Origin: Tubiluchus corallicola
Taxonomy: Eukaryota; Priapulida; Priapulimorpha; Priapulimorphida; Tubiluchidae
Length of the DNA stretch: 64,000 bases
Direction of reading: 5' to 3'
NCBI GenBank assembly: GCA_030141605.1
Contig: JAQGDQ010000116.1
Coordinates: 62,001-126,000, forward strand
A model generated the notes under the pieces. The model worked only from the letters and a program-made list of their open reading frames with translations. It was not told the origin of the DNA and searched no databases. Positions 11,881 to 25,300 of the stretch are shown here, piece by piece (position 1 is the stretch's first letter; every line of letters begins with the position of its first letter). A program made the position numbers and the translations under genes.

Positions 11881-12662
11881 ATATAGTGGACTGTTTGGAT
11901 GATAGTGTATGCATATTTACAATCAGCAAGAAACTATTGACATGAAATCAAACACGATTACCAAGAAATTAAAGTGAAACGTTAAAACAATAAAAACTAA
12001 ACAGAACATTGAGAAGAATATCACTTACCACGGAAGTAAATTAGTGCATGTGCAGGTCTAGTTCACAACCATCCACGTTAAGTGGGGCTTGCTGAATTCC
12101 AGCTTGCAGAGTGCCAAATTGTATAAAAAAAGGTTTTGTCGAGGACAAAATTGACAATAATATCCATGTTACGTGAACATGTATGCTTACATGTAACTCT
12201 GAATTCTGGATACTGAAAGAAGCAGATGCATTGCTGTTTTGATTACATTAAAGATGTAATGTGCATCAACCAATATGTATTGTAAAGATTTGTACCAGAA
12301 AACCAGCTAAAATCCGATCATAACTGTTCAGACATATTTTCCACTAAGTATGTTTGATTGGAAACCAAATTTATCAAAAAAAAACACTGTGGGCAATGGA
12401 CCTCTTTGGGTAACAGTAGAGGCATGTTAAATATTTGAAGCATGTCTTTTTAGTGAGTTTAAATAGGTATACATTTTTAGATGCCTGATATCCCAATAGC
12501 CTTATTGTACATAGTGTTAATGTGGTGTCCCTCCGGGTTTTTGTAATTTCGTAGATATTGACTGAGTTTAAGACTGCTGATTCGGGAAAGGCTGCTGACA
12601 ATGATTCAGGCATAATAAAAATATTACTGCAACTGCCTTGATGCGTGTATTTTATAATTTAG
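11881..12662. other. PIN4 upstream region
   Basis: No element recognised. The sequence just before the PIN4 ATG (TATTTTATAATTTAG at about 12648-12662) looks like a splice acceptor, so an upstream non-coding exon and the promoter should lie in this stretch. I could not place them. Confidence 0.4.
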
Positions 12663-12663
12663 A

Positions 12664-14674
12664 ATGCCACCCAAAAATAAACAAAGTGGTACTAAAGGCG
12701 CTTCAAAAAGTAGCAAGCAGAGTAAAACAGAAAGTGGCAAGTCTGGTGGAGATGTGGACGACAAAAAAGGAAAAGGGGAGAAGAAAGGCGGTAATTCTAT
12801 AAAGGTTATTATTATCTAAACTATCCTTTAAACCAAACTAAGAATTACAATTTTTACATAATTTTGTTTTCAAGATTATCAACCCAGAATTTTAAACTTG
12901 AAAAACCAAATTATGAAGCAAGAATTGCTAAATCAACAATTTGAGCATATACTGTTACTGGCATTCTGGTTTTTTTACTGTAAGTTAGTACATGGGCTAC
13001 AAGGTTCTATCTTGCTTTTGCACTAGGCACCAAAGTTAAGTTATGCCAAGGCTATTCATTATAAGAATGGATAAGCATTGGATTCAATACTTGCTTTATA
13101 AAAAGATAGAGTTAACTGCATAAGGATATTAATAATATGGCTATTACAGCAAATTATAATACTTGTCATTTATACGTATGTAACCACATGTTTTCATATC
13201 CTTTCATACCACAAGCCTTTGAAGTCATAATAAGTGTACATTCACTATTTTTTGGATATCTGCTGTACCTTTGTTTTTCTTGCCTCACTGCTGATTGTGC
13301 ATTTGTTAATACTATTTCTGTAAAGATGTTCTCCATTTTTTTCAAAAGAGGTTTGCTGTATGGCATTTTGAGTTGTTACTCAAGGTTCTGTAATAATCTG
13401 TTCTACTTTGTTTCCACTGTTCGTCAGTTATCTGGTAAATTCTATAAACACCTATATTGTTATACTGTCATAGTGCTGCTGATACTACTGTACCTTGTAG
13501 TTACCTCAATGCCCCACTACACAGTTGTCGATTTAGCATCTCACGTGCTTGAAGGGAGTTGCTTTAATATTTAATTGGCCTTGATCTGAAGCTGAGATTG
13601 GTTTGTCACATTTAATAGAAAAAAGTTGAAACTTGCCTTTTGATTGACATCCTAATACTACATTGATTAATGATCATTGGGTGTTTATTTGTTGACCTTG
13701 ACTTTTACATTAATTTTACAAAGTACCTTAAGAAGTAGTTAGGAATTTTTAAAAATGGTGAATACCTGTATTTTACTCAAAAGTATCATGATACTGTTCT
13801 TTATATTTCCAAGTCGACTATCTAATCTTGTATGAGTGCTACAGCTACAATTGAGCTGGTATTGCAGTTGTTTATAATATTTAGTTTAGGTTACCTTTGA
13901 AGCAATTGGTCTTCACAGCATGTTCGATGCATAACAATGCATAATGGAGAAAGCTATTGTAGTAATGTAGTAAGTTTTTTCTTATTATAGGTGAGACACA
14001 TTCTTTGTGAAAAACACTCAAAAATCATGGAAGCTATGGAAAAATTAAAAAGCGGAATGAAGTTTAATGAAATTGCCTCTCAGTACAGTGAAGACAAAGC
14101 ACGTCAGGGTGTAAGTGAATTGTTGACTACCAAAATAATTAATGTTGAACTAGCATGAAATATAATTCATTGGCCTTGCATGTAAATGATAAGTTTGTCT
14201 GTTTGGTGTTTGAGCCCCCTAAAGCTAATTAATCTGAACTTGGCTAAATTTGTTGAGCTTTCATGCAAAGACTTCTACTATTCTAATCGCAAAAGCCAAA
14301 AACACGATTTTTTATTCCACTTTTATTTTGCATTGGCATTTTTGTTTACTAGCTAAAATTTTAGAACAAGGAACAGGAAACTGTTTGTGCTGTGCGGGTA
14401 CGGAAGTGGCTTGTTAGTAATAGTTGTGCCAGTGTAAATCTGAAGTTAGATGTATTAAAATAGTACCAGACTATAAATATACTTGACTAAGTTTTTGTTT
14501 GAATATATTCCATAGGGTGATTTAGGTTGGATGACGAGGGGATCCATGGTCGGTTCATTTCAAGATGCTGCCTTTTCATTGCCAGTCAGCACTTTAGCGA
14601 ATCCGGTTTACACAGATCCACCTATAAAGACAAAGTTTGGTTACCACATCATTTTGGTAGAAGGCAAAAAGTAG
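12664..14674 (+). CDS. PIN4: Peptidyl-prolyl cis-trans isomerase NIMA-interacting 4 (parvulin Par14)
   Basis: Three coding exons, 12664-12804 (47 codons), 13991-14110 (40 codons) and 14516-14674 (52 codons plus TAG), give a 139-residue protein; human Par14 has 131. All introns are GT-AG and phase 0. Residues 1-47 ([18 protein letters not shown]...) are the Lys/Gly/Ser-rich disordered N-terminus of this family. Residues 48-139 are one parvulin domain with [58 protein letters not shown] and [14 protein letters not shown], nearly colinear with vertebrate PIN4. There is no WW domain, which separates it from PIN1. The enzyme catalyses proline cis-trans isomerisation and is linked to pre-rRNA processing and chromatin in the nucleus. 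The start is fixed by the conserved MPPK. Candidate poly(A) signals are ATTAAA at 14882 and AATAAA at 15122. Confidence 0.96.
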
Positions 14675-14887
14675 TCGGAGGTTTTCATTTTTGTACATTT
14701 TTGTTGTAATTTTAACATACTTTTTGTTGGAAGTTATATGTTGTCTCATTTTCATCAGAGGAAACTTACATTGTTCTGCCATGAAAACTGCATAGTGCAA
14801 CTTGTGGTCAAAAAAGTAATTATAGCTTTATTTTTAAACCTTATGGCAACAATTTGTTAAATTGTTGTGCCGCACCAATATATTAAA

Positions 14888-15825
14888 AGGTGTTTAAATA
14901 TTTAAATAGAATATTGACAATGATGCTAGTGACCACTTTTAGTTAAATTACTAAAAGACTGAGGCAGGATTCTTGCAGTTCAAAGTACAGATCAAAATAA
15001 CCAGATTTTAGGTTTAAACAAAAAGTAATATACGGAAGAAGCCTTATACGAGAGCTAAGCTAATTAGAGAAGAAATTGGCAATGCAATTTCAGTAATAGG
15101 CAAAAATCACAAGATTTCATAAATAAAATTTGTATACCATAATACTGAGTGTTTGTTCTGTTTGGTTTGCAGCTTTAGGATTGCATTATGTAGTTTGTAA
15201 GCAGCTTTGTAAACCCGTGGTGGACTGCATTTCAATAATTTTTTTTTGGATTTAACATACTACTGCTGTAATCAAATTTCTGGTTGATTCCAGTCAGCTA
15301 TAACAATGCTGCAGGTACCCCGCAAAGACGTGCCATATAATGCCGTACTTGTAATACATCTTGCTAGTTGTTATTGCAGACAGCATAGTGAGGGTTTATG
15401 TTGTATTACTTCATTGATATATTTAAACTTTTTTGATTTTTCTCAGATCTCAACAGTATGTTTTTTCAAGTTGTCCGTGGTAAACAATGCTCAAATTTTT
15501 CCATTAATTTTTTATAATAAGGTTAACAAAGAAATTATTTAGTTAATAAAAATAGTAAAATTACGAAGTGTTAGTGTTGATGTTAAAGTAAAGCACAGAA
15601 ACATTAATTAGACAGCTGTTGGGCAACAATTACAACGTGGCTACTAATTAACGTTTCAGTACCTGTCATAATACTGCTTTTATGTAGCACTATTTAAATC
15701 TTTTTTTTTGAAAAAATAGCCAAAAAACCAATTTCTCAACTTTTCAAGTTTGTTTTTGTACATTTTGAATTTTCATACATCTTGCATCCCTTTACTACTA
15801 GTACAAAAATTCCCTAGCATAAAAG
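14888..15825. other. PIN4 downstream region, nothing recognised
   Basis: AT-rich sequence after the PIN4 3'UTR. Short open frames only, with no motif or repeat structure that I could see. Confidence 0.4.
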
Positions 15826-16435
15826 ATGCTACATTTTATGAGTTTTGAAGTATATTTTGATGATATTAAAAGTAGAAAGCAACAAGCAATGCATGCTTTT
15901 CTTCAGCACAAGAATGTATTAACTAGCAAGAAATTAAGTCTTAACATAAGACTTCGATTATTTAATGCTTACGTTACTAGCATATTTATGTACAACAGCG
16001 AAACTTGTGGTTTAAAGATTACTCAAGAAAAACAGTTTGACACATTTCATAGAAGTCTTCTTAGCAAAGTTTTAAAAATAAGATGGCCATACATACATAA
16101 GCAAAAATGAAGATTTATACAGCAGAATGAAAGAAATTTATTGGAGTTCAAAAGTCAAGATCCGAAGATTAAGATGGTTAGGACATCTTCTAAGATTAAC
16201 AAATGAAGCACTAGTAAGAATCGCCTTAAAGGAAGCCTTAAAACCTCCTGGCACACCCAAAACAACTTGGATAGCTAGGATAAATAGAAATGTGTAACAA
16301 CTTTAACAAAATTTGTCTTTAAAAGTACAAGAACTTGTACTGTTAACTGCAGATGTAAGTGGGTGAAATACTGTGATACATGTTGATACCTCAATGCCTA
16401 CAATAGGTGGAATGAGATTTTAAGAAGAAGAAGTA
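15826..16435 (+). mobile_element. Non-LTR retrotransposon ORF C-terminus and tail
   Basis: An open frame at 15826-16110 carries KKLSLNIRLRLFNAYVTSI, MYNSETCGL and KVLKIRWPYI, the region downstream of the reverse transcriptase in LINEs. After a frame shift at about 16105 it continues with MKEIYWSSKVKIRRLRWLGH (about 16124-16185), LLRLTNEALVRIALKEALK and PPGTPKTTW. The tail ends in an AAGAAGAAGAAG run at about 16420-16433. The copy is truncated and frame-shifted. The clade (RTE- or R2-like) is uncertain. Confidence 0.75.
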
Positions 16436-16522
16436 CTTAAATTTTTATTTTGAATTTGGGCAGTTTTCCGTGAGGATCTTTGAGTACAGCTACAGCAGTG
16501 TGCTCATTATTAAGTAGTTTAT

Positions 16523-17010
16523 AGGGGCGAGCATCGAACGTTCCAAACAAATTGGAACGTTTGAATTCGATTCTAACGAGTTTTTTTTAATTCGAATTCG
16601 ATTCAAACCTAAAATTATAGATTCTAATAATTCAGCACTTCAACCATATGCATTCTTTTGTCACTAAAACGTTTTAAACATCATGCAATTAGCACAATTT
16701 AGCTGCGATTTCTGTGCACAATCTTTAAACTAATTATCAGTGGTTTTATTTTTCTTCAAAATCTCATTCCACCTATTGTTGTAGGCATTGAGGTATCAAC
16801 ACTTATCAGAGAAGTCGACCCAGTGGTTTTACTGCAGAACAAAATCGAGTAATACGGCCTATGCATGATCTTTGTAAAACCACTTTTTACTGAGGGTTTG
16901 AAAACTTGTTCGAAAATCTTTCGAACTTAATTCGAATTCGAAATACTGAAATTCGGTTTCATTCGAATTCGAAAGTCACAAATTCGATTTCTGGTAGAGA
17001 ATACTCACCG
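16523..17010. mobile_element. AT-rich hAT-like MITE with TTCGAATTCGAA palindromes
   Basis: Both ends are built from ATTCGAATTCGA-type palindromes (16591-16606 and 16930-16975). The left end also has a 10-bp perfect inverted repeat AACGTTCCAA / TTGGAACGTT (16537-16561, 5-nt loop). Outer ends GGGGCGAGCAT and, inverted, CGGTGAGTATT are similar. Flanks TAGTTTAT and TAGTTATT may be a worn 8-bp duplication. The interior has been invaded by a LINE tail at about 16756-16812. Confidence 0.5.
16756..16812 (-). mobile_element. Second LINE 3' tail, inverted relative to 15826-16435
   Basis: The reverse complement reads TTGATACCTCAATGCCTACA and then ATAGGTGGAATGAGATTTT. It matches the 3' tail of the plus-strand element at 16381-16422 almost base for base. 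The two tails therefore sit head to head about 330 bp apart. Confidence 0.7.
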
Positions 17011-20000
17011 TTAGTTATTTATCTATCAAGTATCATTGAATATTACAGCTGTGTTCTGTAGAATGTTATGAATTAATATACATGTATACTGTTTTCACGA
17101 CTACTAGATGGCGCCAAGTATTTGCAAAAGTTGCAAGTTTACACTTGCGAAGCACGAGACGCTGTTCACGTTTAAAATTCATTAAAGTGATTTTCTTTTT
17201 TAAGCTCGGAAACTGAAATTGCTGTCGGTCTTTGTAGCGGATAAACTGTCATTATCAGTTAGCGGGTAGTTAAATTACACTAGTTTACTAAGGCTATGGT
17301 AATTTTTTGGAGAAGAGAGGCGTACAGTACAGTATTTTGTGTAACTGACTAGGTATTACAATAAGGTATCGTCTAAGATTGCGTAATTCAGGCCCGCTGC
17401 TAGTATTACTTTTTATTAGTCTTAGGGATTGTAGGTATATATGGGCAGTGGGAGGTTGTCCATCGCCATTGAATTTTTACTGCTGCTTGGTTAACCTGTG
17501 CCATAACTTCATGACACATTCTAATCGGAATTCATATTCCAAATGATACAACAACATTTAAATGCTATCGTGAACGCAATCACGCATAAAGTTAATGCTT
17601 AAATAAAGACTGAAAACATTGCTAAACACCTTGCTAATATTTTCATTTTTCTATTAGAAATTAGCAGAAGTTTTTAGAAAAATGAAATTGTAAGGTTGCT
17701 TTTGCATTTTTTTAAAGCCCATGGGCTTACAAATTTTATTCTTGCGCATTTTAGGCATTTTTAATACTCAATATTAAATTTGGAAATTCTATTATACAAT
17801 TATTTGCCCTGAAAATAAATAGTTTTGCCTTGAAAATGTAAACTTTATTGCTCTCGGAGGGTGGCAACGACACCCCCCGACCCTCCCCCTACGTCTAAAT
17901 TTCTACAGTAGCTCTTGCATGAATTATTTATTATTATGAAAATTTTGTTTATTGTGTGTGTTGAAATGGTATTGCATTAGCTACATCTAAAGAAAGAAAT
18001 CTTATGCCTGTAATTGTGCCACTGCAATTTATAATGATTGTTCCCATGGTAACCAGTTAATGGAAGTGGACGTCCAAGGAAAAATTGGAGACTATGCAAG
18101 CCTTCTTTTCTAATCTGCTTTATGTCTTTGACTAGTTTGAAGGCAGTGGAAAATCCAAATCCTGACTAGGTTCCTTTTGATGACTCCTAGTGTGATGTTA
18201 CTTTGTATGGTGTAAATGATAGACTAGTGTTGTTCTGACAAGTTCACAGTTTTTTCTTATTACCCAGTAGTTAGAGAATTGCCATAAGAGCATTCTGAAT
18301 GTGCGTTTCAATTGGCTATATCTTTGCCAACCATAAAAGAATACGAGTTCCCGTGTTAATAAAGAGAATATTTTGGAATTATAGTTTGATCATCAATATT
18401 ATCTACTGACGGGTGTAAAGGTGACTAGTAGAATATTTATTTACAGAGCAACAAAATACAAATAAAAGTTCATGTCCATGTGTGTAGTAACTAGTCGAGT
18501 AAACTACGTATGCTAATGTTGTTGATATTTGTAGGGGGTGTGTCTTACCAATTCTCCTTATATTTACTTCTATATACTTTATATTTACTTTACCTTTTAC
18601 TTCTCTTTATCAATTTATATTTCTACCTTTAGTTTCTTGGTGTTATCTGGCATCTCTAAACTAAGCAATGAGCCACTGTCTCGTAAAACTATATGCAGGC
18701 AAACTGCATCTATATTTACATTTAATGGATGTTTTGGTGAACTTTAAGCCAGACCATGTGGATATAGTGTTCAGGCAAAAATTGTTCAAATATTTGTGAC
18801 CCTGTCATTCACGTATGTATACAGTGCAGAAGTAAAATGTGAATTGAACATTTGTGAGAATCTACAGCATACACAATAGTAGGCGACAGACCATCGTAGA
18901 ATCTGAATTTCTGTATCAGAAAAAATTCGCAAGTTAAGAATGTTTCACAGCAGAACAATAAACGATGGTTATCAAAGTAAATATACCTGATAATACTGTT
19001 AGAGAATTGTATTTTTATAGAATTTGACACACTATAAGTCAGTTTTCAGCCCTGTAATGGTGGACCTTCTTTGTGTTGACAGTTTTGACAGGACCAAGTT
19101 TCATTATCAACGTTAATTTTTCATTACCTCAGACATGGGGTATTAAAGGGTGTTTTAACCAAGTTTGCCTATATATACATAACTAGAGTCTGTACAGTAT
19201 GGTTGATAAAGCCACCCATCAATGATTTTTTGGCAGTCATCCATCTGTTTATTAGTCACCCCGAGAACTGCCTAACTTTTGGTATACTGCACACACTGTT
19301 GCCACTCAGCTGTTTTATGTAAAATGTTCTGAATTGCAGTGGTTTCTTTTTATATTATCCCATGTAGTTTCGCTGCTTTCGCATTCGTCGTACCATTCAA
19401 ACTAGGCCTCTGGGAATGTTGACATGTTTTGATATCTATTCACAATTTTTGCTACAGACATCTTCACATTATCAAAGTTTTATTTCTTGGTCACAATTTT
19501 CACTAAGATTTACAAGGCGTAAGACTTGCATTTGTATGGCTGCTAAATTCCATGCGTTGTCTTTTACAAGTAACTAATCTTGTGCGAGGTGCTGGTTTGC
19601 GAATCAATAAGGACACGGTCCCTGCACCGTAAATCAATCATGTGGTGATTGAACAGTCCCTGTGTGCTGCAGCAGCTGACGTGGCTTTGGCACTTTTCCA
19701 AGTCTTATGATCTGCAGATCTAGGAATCTGCAAAACATTTGTGTTTGGCATGATGCAATACCGCAGGCAAGGTCTGTCGTGTCTGGAAAATGTTTTACGA
19801 AACGATCAGCCCATCTATGTTTTTTATAGTATCTCTGTCACTGAGTGAATCATTTTAAGCATGGTTTTTATTCTGTATTGATTTTGGCAGTACTTTGAAA
19901 TATGCTTGCTGAATTAGGTTACTATATAATTTGTTAAGAATGAAATCTAGCTGTTGTATGTTTTTTCCATCAGTATAATTACAGTTTAGCTACAATATTC

Positions 20001-22168
20001 ACTTTCTTTATAAAATATAATGATATGGTAATTTTGCTAGAATAGATTTAGATAATTTTTTCCCTTCTTTTGCTAATTTTGTTTCGAAGAGTCATTGTCT
20101 TCGAATACATTTTTGTTCAAGCTATGAAGCGATTACTATCTAAGGAAAGGACGACTTCAACCTTGTAATCCTTCGCTTATTCGCGAATACAAAATTTTCG
20201 CATAATGCATAATGACAATAAACCGTTAGACGTCTATTTACTGATTTTACTATGATTATTATTTTAGTAATAGTTCAGAAGTTGTAAGCAGTTCGCTAGT
20301 TCTTTAAATAGTTCGAAGTTTTTTCTCTAAGCCATTATAAATTCACAGATTAATGCAAATAAAAGTTTAGAAAAAAGTATTCATTTTATCTTGTCAGTTA
20401 TCGTTGAGAGCTTAAATTTGTCATTTTTACTGCAGTAATTTGCGTTGCCCCAGTTTATGTGTCTAGGCTCGATTGTGATCCTATGCTTTAGCTCAAAAGT
20501 AGTCACCACAAGAAGAATGATGATCAAAACTAAAGATAGGTTTAAATGCTGTATTATCATGCTGTGGCAATCAAGCTGGTATTCACTTCGTAACAACAAC
20601 GTAGTGAACGTTTGTGTACTCGATGAACACTGGCGATTTGAAGTCATTGTGGTGGAATGTAATGACCCTCAGCCCCTGACCTTTGAAAACGCGCAGAGTT
20701 GTAATCGTAAAACCTGTTTCAAGCACCTACGGCCATAGGGTCATTTTACTGCAGGCTTTACGACATTGCAATATGGTGGCAGAAACTGTATGATCTGCTT
20801 GATGTTATGTTCAAAAATTTAGTCCATTAGCTTGCATGATCATCCAAGTAAAGTATGTAATCTCATAAAATGACAAATTTTACAAATCATTAACGTCCGA
20901 AACGTATTGGTGCCGAAAATGCCAAGAATTGGTACGATTAAAACAATGATAAAATCAATTTCTTTATCGCATATGTTAAGTAAATACATGCTGTTAAGGC
21001 TAGTGAAGTATTTTTGTTAGTTTACGAAATAGTCATCCTATTTTGCGATGTTCAAAAGGTATAATTTATATGGGTAAGGCAAGATGTTTAATTTTGAAAG
21101 ATTTTGAAATAAAATTATTTCACGTTTTTTAATTCGACGTGTGTTTTCGTTATTAGAATGGCACAGCTTTATTGGTTTGTATGAATTTTCCCATCAACTA
21201 CGTACTGGTCTATAGAACAGTGAATGTCCATCATCTCACCTACATAAGTCAAAATATGATCAAATAAAATTTCCTTTTTAGTAGAACGCCTGTATTTTTA
21301 CTAACATCTTAACACAGGATTTTTAGTGTGGCAGACACTTCTATTATTATATATTATTTGTTTATATTTTTGCTCACATTTTATTGTTTTAACACGTGAT
21401 TTTGGGCCTGGTAGAGATTTTTACATTATATTCTTATTATGTACTAATATAATTTTTATTCTTTTCAAACTTCAAATTTGATTTTTAAGTACTTGCTGAA
21501 TCGTTTTGAACGAAAACAGTGCCATGGTTAGTGTGTATATTGTAGTGTATAGGTGCTTGCATGCGTGTGTTGCTTGTTTTTGATGAATGCTAATTATCAT
21601 ACTCTAAACTGTTTGAGCTAGTTTGAAATTGAACTTCATCAGTATACTGTTGTAGGTGTTTTTATCTAGTAACTGTATAAAAAAGAGCAAATCCACTGAC
21701 TGGGTTCATGGGACCAAGCTACTTGCATTGTGTTCTGGAAGGCAGTATGATAAATAAATTTCCAAATGAAAATAGAATTTACAGTGCCCTAATTTTATCG
21801 CTGTGACTGTCTTCATAAGGCTAAAATGGGTTATAGTGCAGAGTAGGTTATAAATACAAATTTCCAATGGAAAGCGAAATCAATACCAAATGAAAAAGCG
21901 TAATCATTTACTTTGTCTGCTACACATACTTGTTATGTAACAGAAAATATGTGTCTTATTTAAGCCTGTTTTGTAACGCTGTCTTAAATAATTTTAGTAT
22001 CTTATCCTATTATTCTTTGTTCACAAATCTTAGAATTAAAAAAGCTTTTAGTATTGCAAATGCAGATGAATAATGTTTTGTACTCCTAAAATGACATTTG
22101 GCATGATGCTAAAAGAAAATGAAATTGAAATTTTGCTACATTAGCAATTATTATTATTAATATTAGTA

Positions 22169-22200
<32 letters not shown>

Positions 22201-22319
22201 GCTGCTGTTATTATTGCAGTATATAAATTTGAAAGTTTAATTATTAGCATAAGTTACATAGTTTCTATGCATTTAAATTGTTTAAGAAATGTTCAGTTTG
22301 CTATATTTTGTTACTACAG
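17011..22319. other. Long intergenic stretch without recognised genes
   Basis: No conserved exon recognised on either strand. A possible LINE tail at about 18055-18110 translates as GSGRPRKNWR, a motif common at LINE ORF ends; this is weak. A CCCCCCGACCCTCCCCC C-rich patch lies at 17871-17887. An inverted AATGACCCT / AGGGTCATT pair brackets about 20660-20747. The rest looks unique and AT-rich. Confidence 0.4.
22151..22216. repeat. (ATT)n microsatellite
   Basis: ATT/TTA units run through this stretch with a few interruptions (ATATTAGTATTG, GCTGCTG). Simple-sequence repeat. Confidence 0.9.
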
Positions 22320-22391
22320 GAAGCCAGATTTTGACCATTATCCGCAAAACCTAATTTGTGAACAACATTGTGGAAATTTGTTTTTTCCTGG
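22320..22391 (+). other. Candidate orphan exon (72 nt)
   Basis: The segment has a good acceptor on the left (TTTTGTTACTACAG) and GTGAGT as donor on the right. Its length is a multiple of three and one frame is open throughout (KPDFDHYPQNLICEQHCGNL and FFP, entered in phase 2). I do not recognise the peptide. It could be a non-coding upstream exon of TBL1XR1, an exon of an unseen gene, or chance. No expression evidence. Confidence 0.25.
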
Positions 22392-25300
22392 GTGAGTGAT
22401 GCCGAGTTGTCATCGTGCGTGCTTAGTGACGGAAGTGAAGTAAAGATGGGCCTGGTTAATAAATGGATGTACTAAACATTTCTGGGCTGTTTTATTTGCC
22501 ATACTGTTAACTGACTATTTGCTTCATTAATGAAGGCTGTATCTAAAAGTAGTTAAGACAGCTTTGCGGTGCCAATTTAGTACTTTGTGTTAGAGGCTAA
22601 ATCCTAATTCCTTGTTGCTGAGGTAGGAGTAGTCCCAGCACAATCATCGATATACGTAGGTTCTTCTGTTCATACTAGTAATAGTATTTCTTGTTTTTTT
22701 AGTAATTAATATGCTAATTTTACTGTGGATGCATTGCAATGTTGTGTTTATTTTATAATGCTTTTCTTAATTTCTTGTTTTTCATTTGTAATAGTACTTT
22801 TATTTTTACCAATTACTAACCACACCTAGACTAATGGAAATAACGTTATGTTTTTACATATCCAAGTAAAAATTTTATTTCTATTCTATTGAGGGCTGCC
22901 CTGGGTCGAATTAAAAAAAATAATAGTGCCATTTGTTAAATTAGCATTGCTACTGTCTTTGAACAGAAAATTACTTATTCGAGATGTACCAACGAATATT
23001 ATAGTTTATTTAGTAAATTTATATATCGATAGTTCAATACCGCTGGCTCATAGAACTGACCTCGCCGATAACCTACATTGCGAAATCTATTTTGGAATAC
23101 CTACAACTGTATTTAGTGATGCTTTTAGATTTGTATAAGTTGCGAGTTTCCTTGGTGTACACACTCTTCTTGCATATATCCAGTCTAGCTGCTTTTGCTC
23201 TGAAAGCTTTCAATCATGCACTGACGAGGTATTGATCTGCAGAATGCGAAGTACAGTCGGAGAGAGAAAGAGAATGGGGGTCTGTCGTGCTCCACCAGCC
23301 AGTTAATATTATACGAGCGTGTATTTTATGTGTGCGCGTGCATTTCTCGGGCGGGGGAGAGTTCGCAGTTCTCACGATCGTGTACTGTAGCTAGAACAAG
23401 GTGTGCACCGCATGGTGTGGTCACGAACTGTTTTTAACTTGAACTGTGTACATAGAAAAAACTTTTTTGCTGTGATTTATGCCTCTATACTGCTGGCGAG
23501 TGTTTAGCCACCATGGCTTGAAATTGTGAATATTGTGCAAAGTTCGTGATCTTGCTTATAAACACCATGAACTTGGTCGCACGGACCTGAATGAATTTGT
23601 GGACAATATAATTTTATGGTGTGTAAGAGCAGTAAAATAATACCAGCACTTTTTGTGAAAAATTGCACCCTTCATTTTCTAAATAAATTTGGAATTTTTT
23701 GAGAACATTAACTTTTATTTACGGTAAGTTGAGTGAAATGAGTGTATGTAAATTATATACATTCAACGTTGTGCTCGTTTGTTATCTTTCTTACGCATTC
23801 TGACTAATTTACTGCCACTAGTGGTAAATAGTACGCGTTAATTGGACTTATTGTATCTATTTATTATTTTAAATTCCGCATTCTTATAAAATGAACGTTG
23901 AAATAATTGTAATAAAAATTAACCCTTAATAAAAAACAAGCATATTTATACTTGTATTTATATTTAATAATTAAGAAGATTAATTATACATCTGTAACGA
24001 ATATTATTGTTAGGTTGTAGTAGTAGCTATCTAAATTTTTATAGTTTTTATTATTAGTAGGTACTAAGTTATATTGTACGCATGAAGTCTAAATAAAAAT
24101 CATGCACAAAATTTTTGCTAGCCATCTTTGGCGTCTCATTTATTTGATTACCCAATGCCGGGACAGTGTAGTCATTGCGTTTGATTCATCTAGGCTGTAG
24201 GTACTTTGATTTTAAAAGCTACTTTAGTAAAAATGCATATCATAATTAATACTGTAGAATTAATGCTACACTAAAAAACTGAAAGAATGTCATATTAATT
24301 TGTGAACGTGAATCGTTAGAGTGATTATTTTACTAATTTAATTGGGCCTTTGGGTCTATTTTCCTTAACTGCGTGAACTTCGCGTTTTCATGCATGTCTA
24401 TTTTTTCTAACCTTTCTTCAATCTAGGGTAAAATAATTTTGGATCATTAAGTAAATGATTTGACTGTATCGAGTTAGATTTAATATCGTTGTGTTTCGCA
24501 TATAATATGGTTGCAAGATAACTGTTATTAAAAATGATAATCGGACCTAGATTAATTAAGAATATTTCTGTTTCTGTGCGTGGCTGCTGTTTGTGCAACT
24601 TTGTGGGCATTGATATTTGTTGAGGAGATGGTCCCACGAATGGCAAGGTCAAGGCTGTTAGCTTTCACTAGAAAAATTCAGGATTTGTACTATTTGTGAC
24701 ATCATGTTGTAATGATATGTGTTCGCTAAAGTAGTTTATATTATTTCAAAAATAGGTAGATATAAGTAGGCAGTTTTCTGTTAGTACGCATTTGATTTCT
24801 TGGCTACCATTCTCGCTTGAATAATTCAATAATACTTTAATGTGAACATTGAATTTGTTTAATATCGAGAAGATGGTGACAACCGCGGGTCGTAAGCCAT
24901 TTTGCCACACCGAATCGCCCGTTAACTTTTGATTCTTGAAATAGGACACAGTTTTCTGATATTGCGTTGGCACTTTTTGTTTGTTTTCAGAAGACTTATA
25001 CGGTATAATTCAACGCGCCTAGTTTTGAAAGTGAAGGGGATTGCACAGAATTTTGTACGTTATGTGCATTTGAGGTGCCGTGGTAACTTTTGCGTTCGTA
25101 CACGTCATCACGGCAAATAATTTTTAAACCAGATACTGGGAAGGCCAACTCAGAAAATTTAATTCGCGTTCTGCCCCTCTCTCCCGTAGCTGCCAAAACA
25201 TGTTTCAGCTGATAGCGAAATTATGCCGCCTAATCCAACATCTGCCGTCGCAGGTTACTGCACTATATTTATCCTGGATGAAGCTGATATCATATAATAA

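Noticed and set aside
13137-13574. 145-codon open frame in PIN4 intron 1, hydrophobic
   Set aside because: T-rich strand gives Phe/Leu/Tyr-rich frames by chance; it sits inside an intron and shows no recognisable family.
19380-19830. Possible LINE coding on the minus strand (RWADRFVKHF)
   Set aside because: One short peptide resembles a LINE linker motif but neighbouring sequence gives no further match.
20445-20738. 97-codon plus-strand open frame
   Set aside because: No recognised motif; an overlapping minus-strand frame of similar length argues for chance.
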